This document shows positions 12,633-22,819 of a stretch of DNA of 59,246 nucleotides, in pieces (position 1 is the first letter of the stretch; each line of letters begins with the position of its first letter). The stretch comes from Psilocybe azurescens. Taxonomy: Eukaryota; Basidiomycota; Agaricomycetes; Agaricales; Agrocybaceae. The stretch lies in NCBI GenBank assembly GCA_023853785.1, contig JAJIRX010000106.1:1-59246 (forward strand). Direction: 5' to 3'. The notes beneath the pieces are model-generated. The model was not told the DNA's origin, did no database searches, and saw only the letters and a program-made list of their open reading frames with translations. The position numbers and the translations under genes were made by a program.

Positions 12633-13752
12633 TTAAGAAGATGGAGAAGAAGTATGTAGTCTATGATAGGCCTCCATGGTCTCAGACACCTGTGCTGCCC
12701 GATCCACATTGAAAGAACCTGTGATAAATAAGGAGAGAATACCCTCAATTTGATGCCAATATTCGAGAAAGGCTTTGGACCGCCAACGTCCTTGCACAGC
12801 GACAACATCGGGATGCGTTCCCCACAAGAGGAGCTCAGTTGCACCACCGATATGAAAGGCATGGCCAGCCATCTTGGGAAGGCCCTTGACGAACCAAATA
12901 CGCTCACAGCGAGCAAGGAAGGTTGATTTGGTCAAGGGTGACCAGCCCTCCGCCGTACGGTAAGCAAAGTACAGGGCCCCATCCAGTAGGCCTGCGTTGA
13001 CTGCCAGGTGGTTGAGTAGGGCAGCGAGGGGGTCAGAAGGGTCCCCATTTGACGTGATGATGATGTCGGCACCGGGCGTAGTGGGTGGTTTTGGACCATG
13101 GGATGTGAAAGTGCGCTGAGCTGACACCGCCAGGGCTGCTGCAAAGGACAGTGGGTGTGTTACGCGTGACATGTTTGGCAGGATCGAAGCTATGAAGGGA
13201 AGGTACTGTGAGCTCCCCCTAACCAACAACAAGACCAAAACGCCACACATGCCAAAGCCCACACCGCGGCATCAAGTGGGCTGACAGGGTCAAGCCCCAC
13301 CTTGAGCACGTGCATATGAGCTAAAGTCACTGGGGGTGCTTGTCACGACAAGCAGAATTGGGCACCAGCTTGCGACACCAGCCTTGGCAATCCTGAGGGC
13401 ATTGTCATCATGCCAGGGCGCACCATTAAGGGAATGCCAGAAATGTATGCCAGCTAGTCAATTACCCAGACAGCTGAGGGACTCTTTCCTGCAGCCTTAG
13501 CAACGGAGAAGGCATAGAAGCGACTCTGAGGCAGGCATGCAAGCCACCTCAGGTACGTTCGCGGTCATCGCAGTACTGTGTGAAACAAAGCAGGCCAGCA
13601 CCGTAAGCTCTACGTGTGACCACATCCAACAAGGCCAGCTGGACCTGCAGCAAGGAAGTCGCGTCAGCTGTGCCCACCAGAGACACAACCGAACACTGGT
13701 AAATAATGGCATGCGGGGTGATCCATGCAACTAATTGTTCAGTAGCCAGCAC
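12633..13752 (-). pseudogene. Ngaro tyrosine recombinase
   Basis: The recombinase would join the circular DNA copy to the chromosome. The N-terminal core-binding part reads RRAYGAGLLCFTQYCDD (about 13560-13610). The catalytic part at 12633-13262 has GHAFHIGGATELLLWG, GRWRSKAFLEYW with the tyrosine, and the expected histidine/tryptophan environment. The H-x-x-R motif of the family reads HAFH here, so the catalytic arginine is replaced by histidine. CGC to CAC is exactly the change CpG decay would make. The frame is broken between the two parts (about 13260-13540). This copy is probably inactive. Confidence 0.85.
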
Positions 13753-14109
13753 GTGAGGACGAAATGGGGAGGGAGGATGGTGTTGCTAGCCAAAGGGGCA
13801 CAAGGGCAGCATTGTTGGAATGTATTAGGAGGAGTTAATGCAACGCATGGAGGAGGGGAAGGAGGGGGCATATTGTTGGCCTGCCCCGAGGCAGCAGTGG
13901 GGTTCAAGCCCATTGCGAGACAATAGAAGGCTGTATCAGACATGTTCAATGAAGCGGGCCAAGGCCTCTGGAAGCTTGAAGGTATATGATACTTGGTGTG
14001 AGGCAGAGCCAAGCTCACCTCGGGAGATGGGGTATGCAAGATTAATTGCTGATGGAACATAAAGGAAGGATAGATCAATGCCACAGGCAGCTGGTATCAC
14101 ATTGGTGCA

Positions 14110-15640
14110 TCAAATACAAAGATTCACTTCAAAATTATGCCCACGACCCTTCTCCCAAGCACCGATGACGCCTTGGTTGTTGCTGCGCACAAGTATATGT
14201 TGGTCATGAAAACCACCAGCCTGAAGCGACAGGACAGCAAGCTCGACAGCAACTGCCTCAAGCCAGCCGATGTCTCGGCATGGACCCCGCCAACCAGGAC
14301 AAAGATGCCAGGCGTCCCATAGTGGTTCATGAATCAGGCCAATGCCCCACAACGTGGAGGCATCCACCCACAAACCAAAATCAAGGACAGGCTTGCGTGG
14401 TTCCAGGGAACGATGCCAGCCAGGGACGGCAAGCTGCATTGACCACCATTTGAGGTCAGAAATGACGGAGGCAGGGACGTAGCGGCGAGCGAGTCGATAA
14501 GGAAAGTGGGCAATCCAGTTCAAAAGATTGGACAGGAAGGAGCGGCCAGAGGGATAAACAAATGAGATGTGCGCGAGGACCCCATTGATTTTCAAGGCGT
14601 CAGAGAGAGGTGCTTGAGAACGGTCAAAACGATAAACGAATGTCATGACCAGGGCCAGATAACGTAGTTGCTTCTCGTCAGGTAAAGAGACAGACTTCTC
14701 CAGGATCAGCCAGTCGAAGCCCACATATCAAAAGGCATTACCGAACTCCTGGACCTTCGTCTTGTGCCATGGAATGCCCAAGGAGGCAACCGTCCTTGAG
14801 TGACGACAGGTCGTAATCGTGAACGGAAGGATTGACCTAACGGGCTGGTGTCATTGACATCGTGGAATGAACCCATCGTGGAAGGGTAGCAAAAGACGTC
14901 AAAATCGTCGACCCACTTCTTGATAGGTCCGATCCCCTTGTGCTCCAGGATATTGACAATGGCATTGGCGATCTCGCCTTGGTTGCCACCAGATGATGAA
15001 CAACCAAAAGGACAGACATGGTCTATCCAGAAGCCGTCGCACTCCACGACTGTGAAATTCTTGTGCTCAGGGAGTACAGGGACAGTACGGAAGGCCGACT
15101 CAATGTCAAGAGTGGCCGCTTGGGTACCGAGAGGGGCACAAGCAATCTTTTAATAAATAGTAAATGACTGAAGGACGGGAAGCGTCATAAGAAATACGTA
15201 TGATATGTTCAACATCACGGGTGCTGCCCCAGCGTGTAGGGAACTCGTCAGAGTCAATGAGACCATTGATGGAGATACCCTGATCATCCTTGAAGGAGAG
15301 GTTGATGGTCAGGCAGTGTTTAGAGGTTCACCAGGAGCAGTGGCCTTAGGAACGACATGGAGAGGAGAGGAGCAGAAAGGGCCATGTAAGAACTCCTCAA
15401 CTTCGCTGCGAGAAAAGGGCCCAGACATATGTCCGAGTTCTCGTTCGCTACAAAGATACGAGAGAATGACTTCGTGATGCTCAACAGCAGAGGTGTGGTT
15501 GGAGGGGGTAAATGTCTCAATGAGCAGGGGCATATTACCAAGGGGGGAGCCATGACAAAGTTTGTGAACCAAACGTGGATATGTAGATATCAGGGAGGCG
15601 GCCTCCAAGGCCACTTCAAAGGCATCTGCGCTGTATGGTG
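14110..15640 (-). pseudogene. Ngaro reverse transcriptase and RNase H
   Basis: The N-terminal part reads YPRLVHKLCHGSPLGN followed by HGPFCSSPLHVVPKATAPG and TINLSFKDDQGISING, the usual opening of DIRS-type reverse transcriptases. The catalytic aspartates are in KKWVDDFDVF (about 14900), a WVDD variant of YVDD. The RNase H follows at 14110-14500 with VDASTLWGIG, DIGWLEAVAVELAV and LVRSNNQGVIGAWEKG, typical of the DIRS/Ngaro RNase H. The frame breaks between 15050 and 15300 and again near 14720. Confidence 0.85.
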
Positions 15641-17029
15641 TGATGACGCGGTCGCTGGAGGTGCGACGATTCAGAGGCAACGCACAAAGGGTCGCATGAT
15701 GGGAGGTGTTGCCGCAGAAGGAGCATGCGTGGAGAGGGTGAACAACGGAATGACTCAAGCATCTGGCCGAGCCGCCGAGGTTCCAGATGATGCAGATAGG
15801 TTTCAAGTACTCGAGGAGGTGAGTTTGGAGTTGGAATAGGTAGACCAGAGGGGCTTCCCAGAATCAAATGATGTTTGAGAGCACTCGGAGAAGCGATGGC
15901 CGAGACAGGCACAAATAAGGCAGATAGGGGATCCCACAACACCCCACTGCCTTTCTGAAAGGGAGAACCTCAAGGGGACAGCTGGGCAGAAGATGCTGCG
16001 TGCTCGCTACATTGAGAGGAACAGGGAGGAGTGGAAAGGGAGAAAGAATAGTGCTGAGAGGTTTTGAAGGCGGTGGTTTCTACAGCGAGGGCCATCAGTT
16101 CCTCAGCCATCACTTCGTGTTCGACGTGGAGATACTTCTCCTTGTAAATCGGGAGCACGAACTTGACAGGGAGGCAGCGTGTTCCTTCCTAATGAGGATA
16201 TTGAACCTCAGGATAGTCGCAAAGTTCTCCTTAAGGAATTGATGACCAATCATCCAGTTATGATGGTCTAGTTGGTGCTGAAAATAGCCTGGGGATGAAT
16301 TCTCCTTATAGAATACGAGAATGTTACCCCATGCTTCAGCTCCAATCGGCGATATCCATTTTAGCTTTGTCTGGGAAGAAGCTTGTGTCAATGACGGTAT
16401 GCTTCGCTGTTCCATCGACACCTTTGTTGGTGATGGTGGGTATGGAGCCGAAATCTAAGAATAATGTTTCAATTGATTTGGCCAGAAACATCGTCAGCGG
16501 AAGATGTTTCTTGAGGCGGACCAAGTCTTTGAGTGCCTCGTGATGCTGGAAGGCAAATATGCGCTCTCCCGAGGATTCATTGACGGGCTCGTCATCCTCT
16601 TCAGACAATAAGTATTGCCTTGCTGGCAGAGAAACTTTGATGGGTGGCACCAACGGATTGGCATTGACATTTTCTGTGGAGAACTTCCAGAAGCGGTGAT
16701 CGGCATTGCTACTAAAATAGATGCCCTTTCCTCATCGGTCAATGCCATAAACGCTTCCCGCGAGGGTGGCTCTGCACAATGCCACACCTTCCGCAGACTC
16801 TGAGTTGACTACTGGCTGGTCCAGTCGTGTCTAGGCTGCGTGAAACCGTCGAGGGGCTCGTCTGGCTGCCTATGGGGCGCACGACAGGTGGATTCGGTTC
16901 CATGAGTAGGTCGGCTGCGCCAAAATTAGAACTCGTAACAATGACAGGTCTGTTGCCGACGTCTGCTTCTCTGATGGGCTGTGCAGTGATGTCGTTTGCA
17001 TCTTCGGTAAGGTACTCGGACGATGTCAT
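15600..17029 (-). pseudogene. Ngaro Gag-like region with CCHC zinc knuckle
   Basis: The reading starts at 17029 with MTSSEYLTEDANDI and runs through three frames (breaks near 16790, 16650 and 16340) to a zinc knuckle CSFCGNTSHHATLC at about 15690-15730. Recognisable stretches include LVRLKKHLPLTMFL and AWGNILVFYKEN. By position it should be the nucleocapsid/Gag protein of the element. The sequence itself, apart from the knuckle, is not one I can place in a named family. Confidence 0.6.
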
Positions 17030-17427
17030 AATGAGGTAGAGGACTTTATATTGATGTTGCTCGGATATTCAATGAAAATTTTAGATTTCTTCCCGAGGAC
17101 GTGGTTCGAGGAAGAAAAACTTATGTGTACTCACGTGTCCTTCATTGATAGATGTTGTTGGGATCTACACGTGATGTTCACCTAAGTTTTTCTCACTCTA
17201 TTCACCTTACAAAGCCCTGGTTTTACTTGGCACGATCTCACGTGTTCAATGGGCAAGTGGAACCACACATATCTTACTTAATTTGCATTGTCTTTTCATG
17301 CTTCCAACTCTGATCTTTTCAACTGAAAAAACACCTGGTTCCGCTCTGTCCATTGCTCAATAGCAAACTTTAACTTTGAGTATGGTAAGACATCTTGTTC
17401 AATGTGGCACTTTCTTTTGTTCTCAGG

Positions 17428-17747
17428 TAGGCAATAGCACGGGTAAAACCCCGGGTATCGCGCCAGAAAACAGCACCCTACTCCCAGGAATAACCCTACC
17501 CGCAACCGGACTGGTTTATCCTTCAAAACGAGCCCAAAAACATCCAAATCGGCCCAGAAATGAAAGAGATACAGCCAATTTCGATGAATTTTGCGAAATT
17601 GGCTGTATCTCCCTCAGTTATGGTCCAAAAATATGTTTTTGGGCTCGTTTGAAAGCTCACTAGTAGGGCTATTGTAATCCGTGCCAGAAACGTGAGATAC
17701 CCCGACCCGTAACCCGTGGGGTTTACCCAAACCCCTGCCATTCCCTA
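17428..17747. mobile_element. MITE A, hAT-like, 320 bp
   Basis: It starts TAGGCAATAGCACGGGT and ends CCTGCCATTCCCTA, imperfect inverted repeats of the form TAGGSAATRGCA. It is flanked by TTCTCAGG at 17420-17427 and 17748-17755, a perfect 8-bp duplication. The inside is a long imperfect palindrome (AGCCCAAAAACAT and GATACAGCCAATTT with their complements). There is no coding capacity. Confidence 0.88.
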
Positions 17748-17755
17748 TTCTCAGG

Positions 17756-18053
17756 TAGGCTATTGCAGGAGTGTGGCCTATCTGCACGGGTCATGGGTAA
17801 GGGTATTTGCAGGCACAAGTACAGGTAAGTATTTGCATATCCGTATACCTTCAAAACAAGCCCAAGAACATAATTTTTGGTACAGAAATGAATGAAATAC
17901 AGCCAAATTTGTCAAAAAAGCGAATTTGGCCATATCTTATTCATTTCTGAGCTGATTTGGCTGTTCTTGAGCTTGTTTTGACAGGTAAACCCGTGCGAGT
18001 CATGGGTACAGGTAGGCTGCCAGATACCCGAGGGTTATCTGTGCAATTGTCTA
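17756..18053. mobile_element. MITE B, same hAT-like family, sharing the middle target duplication
   Basis: A second member of the family starts TAGGCTATTGCAGG and ends GTGCAATTGTCTA. It is flanked by TTCTCAGG at 17748-17755 and 18054-18061. Thus three copies of the same 8-mer bracket two adjacent elements. The internal palindrome (AAGCCCAAGAACAT, ATGAAATACAGCC and complements) is related to MITE A. It has no coding capacity. Confidence 0.88.
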
Positions 18054-18061
18054 TTCTCAGG

Positions 18062-19190
18062 CAATCTCATTATTAAAAAAAGATTTGAGCTTTTTGTGCT
18101 GCGAAGGCTTTGGGCAAATTATGATGCAATCAGTCAGCCAGAGTCCCGGCTTGACGTCATTTTGCACCAGCTAAAATTATTAGAAACATACCCAGATTCT
18201 GGGACAAAATCAGTAACTGTGATGCCCAGTGACATGGGCTGTCACAGAGCCCTAAAGGCCTTTTTTTCTTTGAGACAAAACATTTGTGCTTTCAACACTG
18301 CCAATATTACACATTTTTTGTTCTGGAACACATAATAGTCAATGCTTTAACTTACCCTGACAGTTAACTGTGCAATAATCATATTTTATCTCTTAAAAAT
18401 GCGAAATCATGCTAATCTGTCTGCCAAATATGGCCTTCCAAGGTATTTGAAAGATATCTTCTTAGCAACAATGTATATTGACACAATTTGTAGATGTATT
18501 TCACTTGAAGTCTAATTTATAATTAATTGATCCGACCACAATTTTAATTTTGGTTCATATTGATGAGATAGACCTGCAAAATGAGCAGTTTAATGTATTT
18601 GGGGAATATAAACAAAAATTCTGTTCTGATAAAGTTAAAGTTAATGGACCACAGACCCTAAGCTGGCATGGACTGAGCCACAGCTTTTCACTTTCTGAAC
18701 TGCCCTAACATATTTTCTAATAAGAGCTTCAAAAATCCACTCAACATGCTTGCAACATCCTATAAAAACACAGCTTTGTGAGCATGCTGTGTGAGTAGTC
18801 ACATGATATCTAAGTTGAGTTGAATGTTGCACGTGCCAAGCATTTGGTTGAACACTCTACCATGACAACCACCATCTAAATGTCATTGATGAGGCACTTT
18901 GGGAATTCTGGTGCTTTGGAGGGGAGATGGAGAAGGAGACCCAAAAGGTGAGTGAGATTAAAAGATCTCCCAAAGTTACACTTCACTTACTGGTTTTTGA
19001 TGTTCAATAGCTGGAAAACCTCACTTCTAATGGGCCCTCTGTATTGTTACTCACCTTCATTCACCATGCATTTTGATCTTCAACCCCCAACAACATCGCC
19101 TCCTGCACATACTTGAATAGACTTGTGCAAATATAAGTTAATTCTCAATTCACTTATGTATTTTTTTTTGTTTATGTTATTTTATAGTGT
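18062..19190. other. Non-coding transposon interior
   Basis: About 1.1 kb with no convincing gene and no recognised terminal repeats. Short open frames here have no start context, intron pattern or motif that would support them. Confidence 0.5.
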
Positions 19191-19279
19191 CTGAGGGTGG
19201 GCCCCTTCCTCGGCTTTGTAATTACTCATACATGTGTTTTGGCCCTGGCTTCCTGGGCTACTCACCACTTAGTCTTCAA

Positions 19280-19640
19280 TTACCCTCTGTATCCCAGGGG
19301 GCCCTCAGGTCCCCCTGCTAGGCCCGACCATTCCTCAGCTGTTTGGGGCACATCTCTTAAGTCAGTGAGTGTTGTATTGTCTATTTTAATTTCCTCTTGT
19401 CTCATCTTTTCTCTAGCACTCCTGTCCAATTTCTTGGAAGGCACATTTGACCGAGTCGGATCTTGGTTCTCATGGGCATTCATTGTGCTTCTTTGGGTGT
19501 GTCCTTTTGGGCTGAATGTTGGCTGTGTCAGTGCGATTGGAAATGGTTGGTGTGGTTGGCAATCTAGGGGGTCTTGGGTGGGTGGGCATATAGGTAAGGT
19601 TGCGGTCAACAAGAACCGACCAGCTTATGTAATCTAAAAT
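19280..19640. other. Unrecognised open stretch inside transposon
   Basis: Both strands are open here over more than 300 bases. The plus frame would give a hydrophobic 146-residue peptide and the minus frame a hydrophilic 110-residue peptide with a basic/acidic helix (DRSAREKMRQEEIKIDN). The minus frame looks more like a real protein and could be a remnant of a transposase or accessory protein, but I recognise no family. Treat as possible debris. Confidence 0.25.
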
Positions 19641-20674
19641 CAGCCTTAACGTCGAGCTCATTAATGACCACAACACAAACATAATCAGTAATTTGCTGCC
19701 TAGAGATTGTAGACAATATATAGAGCTATAGATCTCAGGTTTTTGTTTTGAAAATATGGGTTTCTTCTTGAGATTTTGTCAAAATTTTTTGTAAAACCAA
19801 AACCCCCAAATGCTTTAATAATCACTTTGACAATATCAGAAAAAAGTTTCAATTTCAGATCATGATATTTTGCTGCTTATATAATACAGTCACGTGGCTT
19901 ACAGCAGGCCAGCAAAGAGCACTATGAACAACGAAAAGCAGAGAATACTGGTCAAAAACCTTACTCAGACACATGGGACATTCAAAGGCTAAATTGGCTT
20001 GATTTAACAATCTAGCAAAGATCAAAATAACCAAAAACCTACTATTGAAGAAGTTCCTGACAATGAAGATAGACATTCCAATGATGAAGAAGACTTGCTT
20101 GACTATGGTTTCTTTTTTATTGACAAGGATGACATTTCTTTGGAGGAAGAATCTGATAGTGAGGATGAGGAGGTTGATGAGGAAGAGCTTGATGAACTTA
20201 CGATGGAGGTGGCACTCAATTACTTCAATGCAGTTCTTTTGAAGCACAGCAAATGGCTGTCAAGGCCGAGCAGGAGCCCATGGAGCAGAAACCAAAGTGA
20301 CAAGAATTTGCCTTGACAGCATGCCACTTCTTCAAGTTTGACAATGAGAGTCTCCTTGGAACATGTGTCAAGAATGTGTTTAGCTAATCTTATCAGTCAT
20401 GCAAATCGGGTAGCATGATTTGTCAGCGCTTCTGAACATGGTTGCAAACCATAAATATCACAGCCATCACATATTACCTCCAGACATGGCTATGGAGCTC
20501 AAAAAGAGCATGAAAAAATTACAATACTCAAGACAATAATATATAATGTATTCACAGCTTCTAGCAACTTTTTGCAATATAATTTTTTCTTTTTCTCAGA
20601 GCTCACATTTTGCTGCTCTTGGCGCTTATATAATATGTTTATATAAGCTGGTCAGTTCCAGTTGACCGCAACCT
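19597..20674. mobile_element. 1.08 kb terminal-inverted-repeat element, possibly TA-flanked
   Basis: The left end reads AGGTTGCGGTCAAC followed by GACCAGCTTAT. The right end is its reverse complement (ATAAGCTGGTC, GTTGACCGCAACCT). TA lies directly outside both ends (19595-19596 and 20675-20676), as in Tc1/mariner-type insertions. Inside, 20033-20316 on the plus strand encodes an acidic stretch rich in Asp and Glu (FFIDKDDISLEEES, EEVDEEELDELTMEV). This could be a transposase fragment, though no catalytic motif is visible. Confidence 0.6.
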
Positions 20675-20920
20675 TAAGTGGTCACTCATGTATTTACTTT
20701 ACTGATAATTTCTATTCTTTTGTAGATACTGTACAATATGAACAAAACTCACCACAATGTTGCTTGCCCCTGACACATTTGTTGTGGGGTGCATGTCTTC
20801 TTGTAGTATGTCATCTTTTATTCATTTTATTCTTCTTCCCACTCATATAGGTGATTGGCACCATCATTGCTGCTACTGGTCATCTGGTCATATGTCAGCT
20901 TCAGCAATGTCAACTACACA

Positions 20921-21321
20921 TATGGAATGGCACGGGTTTTGAACCTGTGCGGGTTACAGGTATAGGTACGCACGGGTATGGGTATAGGTACGCACGGGTA
21001 TGGGTATAGGTACGCACAGGTATGGGTATAGTACGCACGGGTATGGGTATAGGTACGCACAAGTATGGGTATAGGTAACAATTTTAGTATCTGTGAGCTT
21101 TTAAACGAGCTCTAGAATATCCCAAATGGTTGAGAATTGAGTGAGATAGAAAGGAAACAGTGAAATTCACTGTTTCTGATCTATCTCCCTCATTTCTCAA
21201 CTATTCAGGGCTTTTTTGGGCTTGTTTGACGGGTAAACCCGCTGGGTTGCGGGTAGGGCTTGCCACAGGTATGGGTACCAGTATAGCACGAGATACCCAG
21301 GGTTATCTGTGCCATTCCCTA
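20921..21321. mobile_element. MITE C, related to MITEs A and B, with 22-bp tandem repeats
   Basis: The ends TATGGAATGGCACGG and GTGCCATTCCCTA match the TAGGSAATRGCA family. The middle holds the same kind of palindrome (GAGATAGAAAGGAAACAG with its complement). About five copies of a 22-mer, GTATAGGTACGCACGGGTATGG, run at about 20960-21077 just inside the left end. The 8-bp flanks do not match, so the target duplication has decayed or one end has moved. Confidence 0.7.
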
Positions 21322-21329
21322 TGCACCAA

Positions 21330-22027
21330 AAGTACGTGAATTGATTTTGTGAGCTGTTTCTACTGAACTGATCATCATTTGAAGTGAAGGCTGGGCCTGG
21401 GCTGCATCAATCATCATACTGTGCTGTTTCTAAACCCACCCCTAATAATGTCTCTAATAAAGTGCTTAAATAGTCTTTTTATTTATTTTCTGGACGCTTG
21501 AGCATCTCACTAGGCTCTACACAGTTTTATTATTACATTACAGTGTATTTTTTTACTCATATTAGTCTGTTTAATTGAATCATATTAGTCTGCAAGTGTA
21601 ACACTTATTAGTGGCATATCCAAGACATTGCTTAATAGCATAGCAGGAGCACCTTTTGGCAGTGTTATCTGAGACACCACTAAATAAGGGGCTGAAGCAC
21701 CTTTAAATAGTGCATCTGGGACATTGCTAAATGCTAAGCAGGAGCACCTCTGCATAGCGTGTTTGCAGACATTATTAAATGCTATTTTATGAACATGACT
21801 TAATGGTAATTTATCCTGTGCCAAAGACACCATTTGATAGTGATTCAGCAACCCAGCTAACAGTGTTCTCTGAGCACTATTTGCTGCTGCTGATAAAACA
21901 TTATTTAATGATGCCATTTTGATAAATAACTACTGTCATTAAATGGTGTCAGAACATAATGATCTGATGGCGGCTGGGCATACTATTTATTGGCAAACTA
22001 GGCACATGAACAAATGCTGAGCTGGCT
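21330..22027. other. Right subterminal region of the 16.3 kb transposon
   Basis: Recurring short words (AGGAGCACC, TAAATGCTA, ACATTGCTAAAT, TTTAATGATGCC) echo words in the left subterminal region at 6260-6560 in the opposite sense. Subterminal repeats of this kind serve as transposase-binding sites in CACTA-like elements. That use here is inference. No gene is seen. Confidence 0.5.
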
Positions 22028-22033
22028 TCCCAC

Positions 22034-22556
22034 AAGGACCCCTGACATATGGCCAAAATGTCGTTGGCAAATACGGACAAAAATTTGAGATTTTTTGGAA
22101 AATGATGTCGTAGAATCCGGACAAAATAGCTCAAAAATCAAAAAAGGATGTCTTAAATTATCGGACAAGAGACGCAAATTTTTAAAATGTTGTCATCGGA
22201 ATACGGACAAATGGTAGAGTGGTTTGAGGCTTGCGCATCATTATGATGAAGTATAGGTTCAATCCTGATGTAATGTATATTTGTTTGTTTTCCAATGTCG
22301 AGAAAGTACCATATATGCATGGGAACACTCGGAAAATTTTACAATACTGCATTGCCTTATAGGCGTTGGCGAAGCGAAAATCGATCTAACGCAGAAAAAA
22401 TGGCCTTTTCGGAGGCCGTTGCCAAAATCCGGACAAAAATTGAAAACAAAAAAGGACATTGCAAATCCGGACAGATTTGGACCATGGTGTCCAGACACAA
22501 ATTTTGAGATTTCGGGTTTTTTGCCAACGACATTTTGGCCATATGTCAGGGTCCTT
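22034..22556. mobile_element. MITE D: 523-bp long-inverted-repeat element with a tRNA-like core
   Basis: The ends are near-perfect inverted repeats of at least 35 bp (start AAGGACCCCTGACATATGG, end CCATATGTCAGGGTCCTT). They are flanked by TCCCAC on both sides (22028-22033 and 22557-22562). It sits inside the right terminal repeat of the 16.3 kb transposon, between CTTCCCAC and GGTG. CGGACAAA words recur every 40-60 bp along both arms. The centre (about 22208-22270) has a pol III A-box-like GGTAGAGTGGTTTGAGG and a B-box GGTTCAATCC, so it may carry a tRNA-derived sequence. Confidence 0.75.
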
Positions 22557-22566
22557 TCCCACGGTG

Positions 22567-22713
22567 GTAGTCTTCAAATCGGTAGTCTCGGCGACATCAG
22601 CATGAGCTTCTAGAAACAAATGAGTGAGTGAGTTGGAGCCTAATGGCGACTAAATGTTTTCACGAACCTTTGGCGCATCTGACGCAGAGAGGTCGAATTT
22701 CTCGGTGTGCTGT
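22567..22713 (+). pseudogene. Right half of the decayed MYND/Msb1 duplicate
   Basis: It matches 45184-45333, the last intron and part of the penultimate and last exons of the Msb1/Mug8 gene. Several CG positions have changed to TG/CA (TTCGAATC to TTCAAATC, AAACGTTT to AAATGTTT). It continues directly from 6248 once the transposon is removed. Homology stops at 22713, after which the gene island begins. Confidence 0.92.
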
Positions 22714-22819
22714 GATAAACCAAGGTCAACAAATCAAGCATTCCGGATTCTTGGTTAAAACCGGGGTCACATGAGGCATTGGAAATAGTCTCCTCGCTTC
22801 AAGTTGAAGTTCTCGGTTC

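Larger units (their letters stand above)
12600..17100 (-). mobile_element. Ngaro/DIRS-type retrotransposon with tyrosine recombinase (minus strand)
   Basis: Read on the minus strand the order is Gag-like region, zinc knuckle, reverse transcriptase, RNase H and tyrosine recombinase. This is the order of Ngaro elements, a branch of DIRS retrotransposons known from basidiomycetes that integrate with a recombinase instead of a DDE integrase. The body is CpG-rich while the surrounding transposon debris is CpG-poor, so it is a younger insertion into the 16.3 kb element. The exact ends and the expected split direct repeats were not found. Frames are broken in several places. Confidence 0.85.
6249..22566. 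mobile_element. 16.3 kb composite DNA transposon with CACTG-type ends (CACTA/Plavaka-like), nested insertions, no transposase recognised
   Basis: The left end reads CACTGTGGGAAG (6249-6260). The right end, read on the other strand and ignoring a later insertion, is CACCGTGGGAAG, so the ends are inverted repeats with 11 of 12 matches. GTAG flanks both sides (6245-6248 and 22567-22570). The intact homologous locus has a single GTAG at 45184-45187, so this is a 4-bp target duplication with a genuine empty site in the same window. Short repeated words lie inside both ends (about 6260-6560 and 21590-21960), as in CACTA-like elements. I see no transposase domain. The interior is made of other repeats, so this is either a non-autonomous element or one whose genes have decayed. 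Assignment to CACTA/Plavaka rests only on the CACTG start. Confidence 0.75.

Noticed and set aside
12200..17300. Split direct repeats defining the Ngaro ends
   Set aside because: I compared the two flanks by eye and found only short shared words (such as CAGAATCTGTGAT on one side), not a convincing repeat pair.
20941..21077. A CRISPR-like array
   Set aside because: The 22-bp units are contiguous without spacers and belong to a MITE terminus in a eukaryotic genome.
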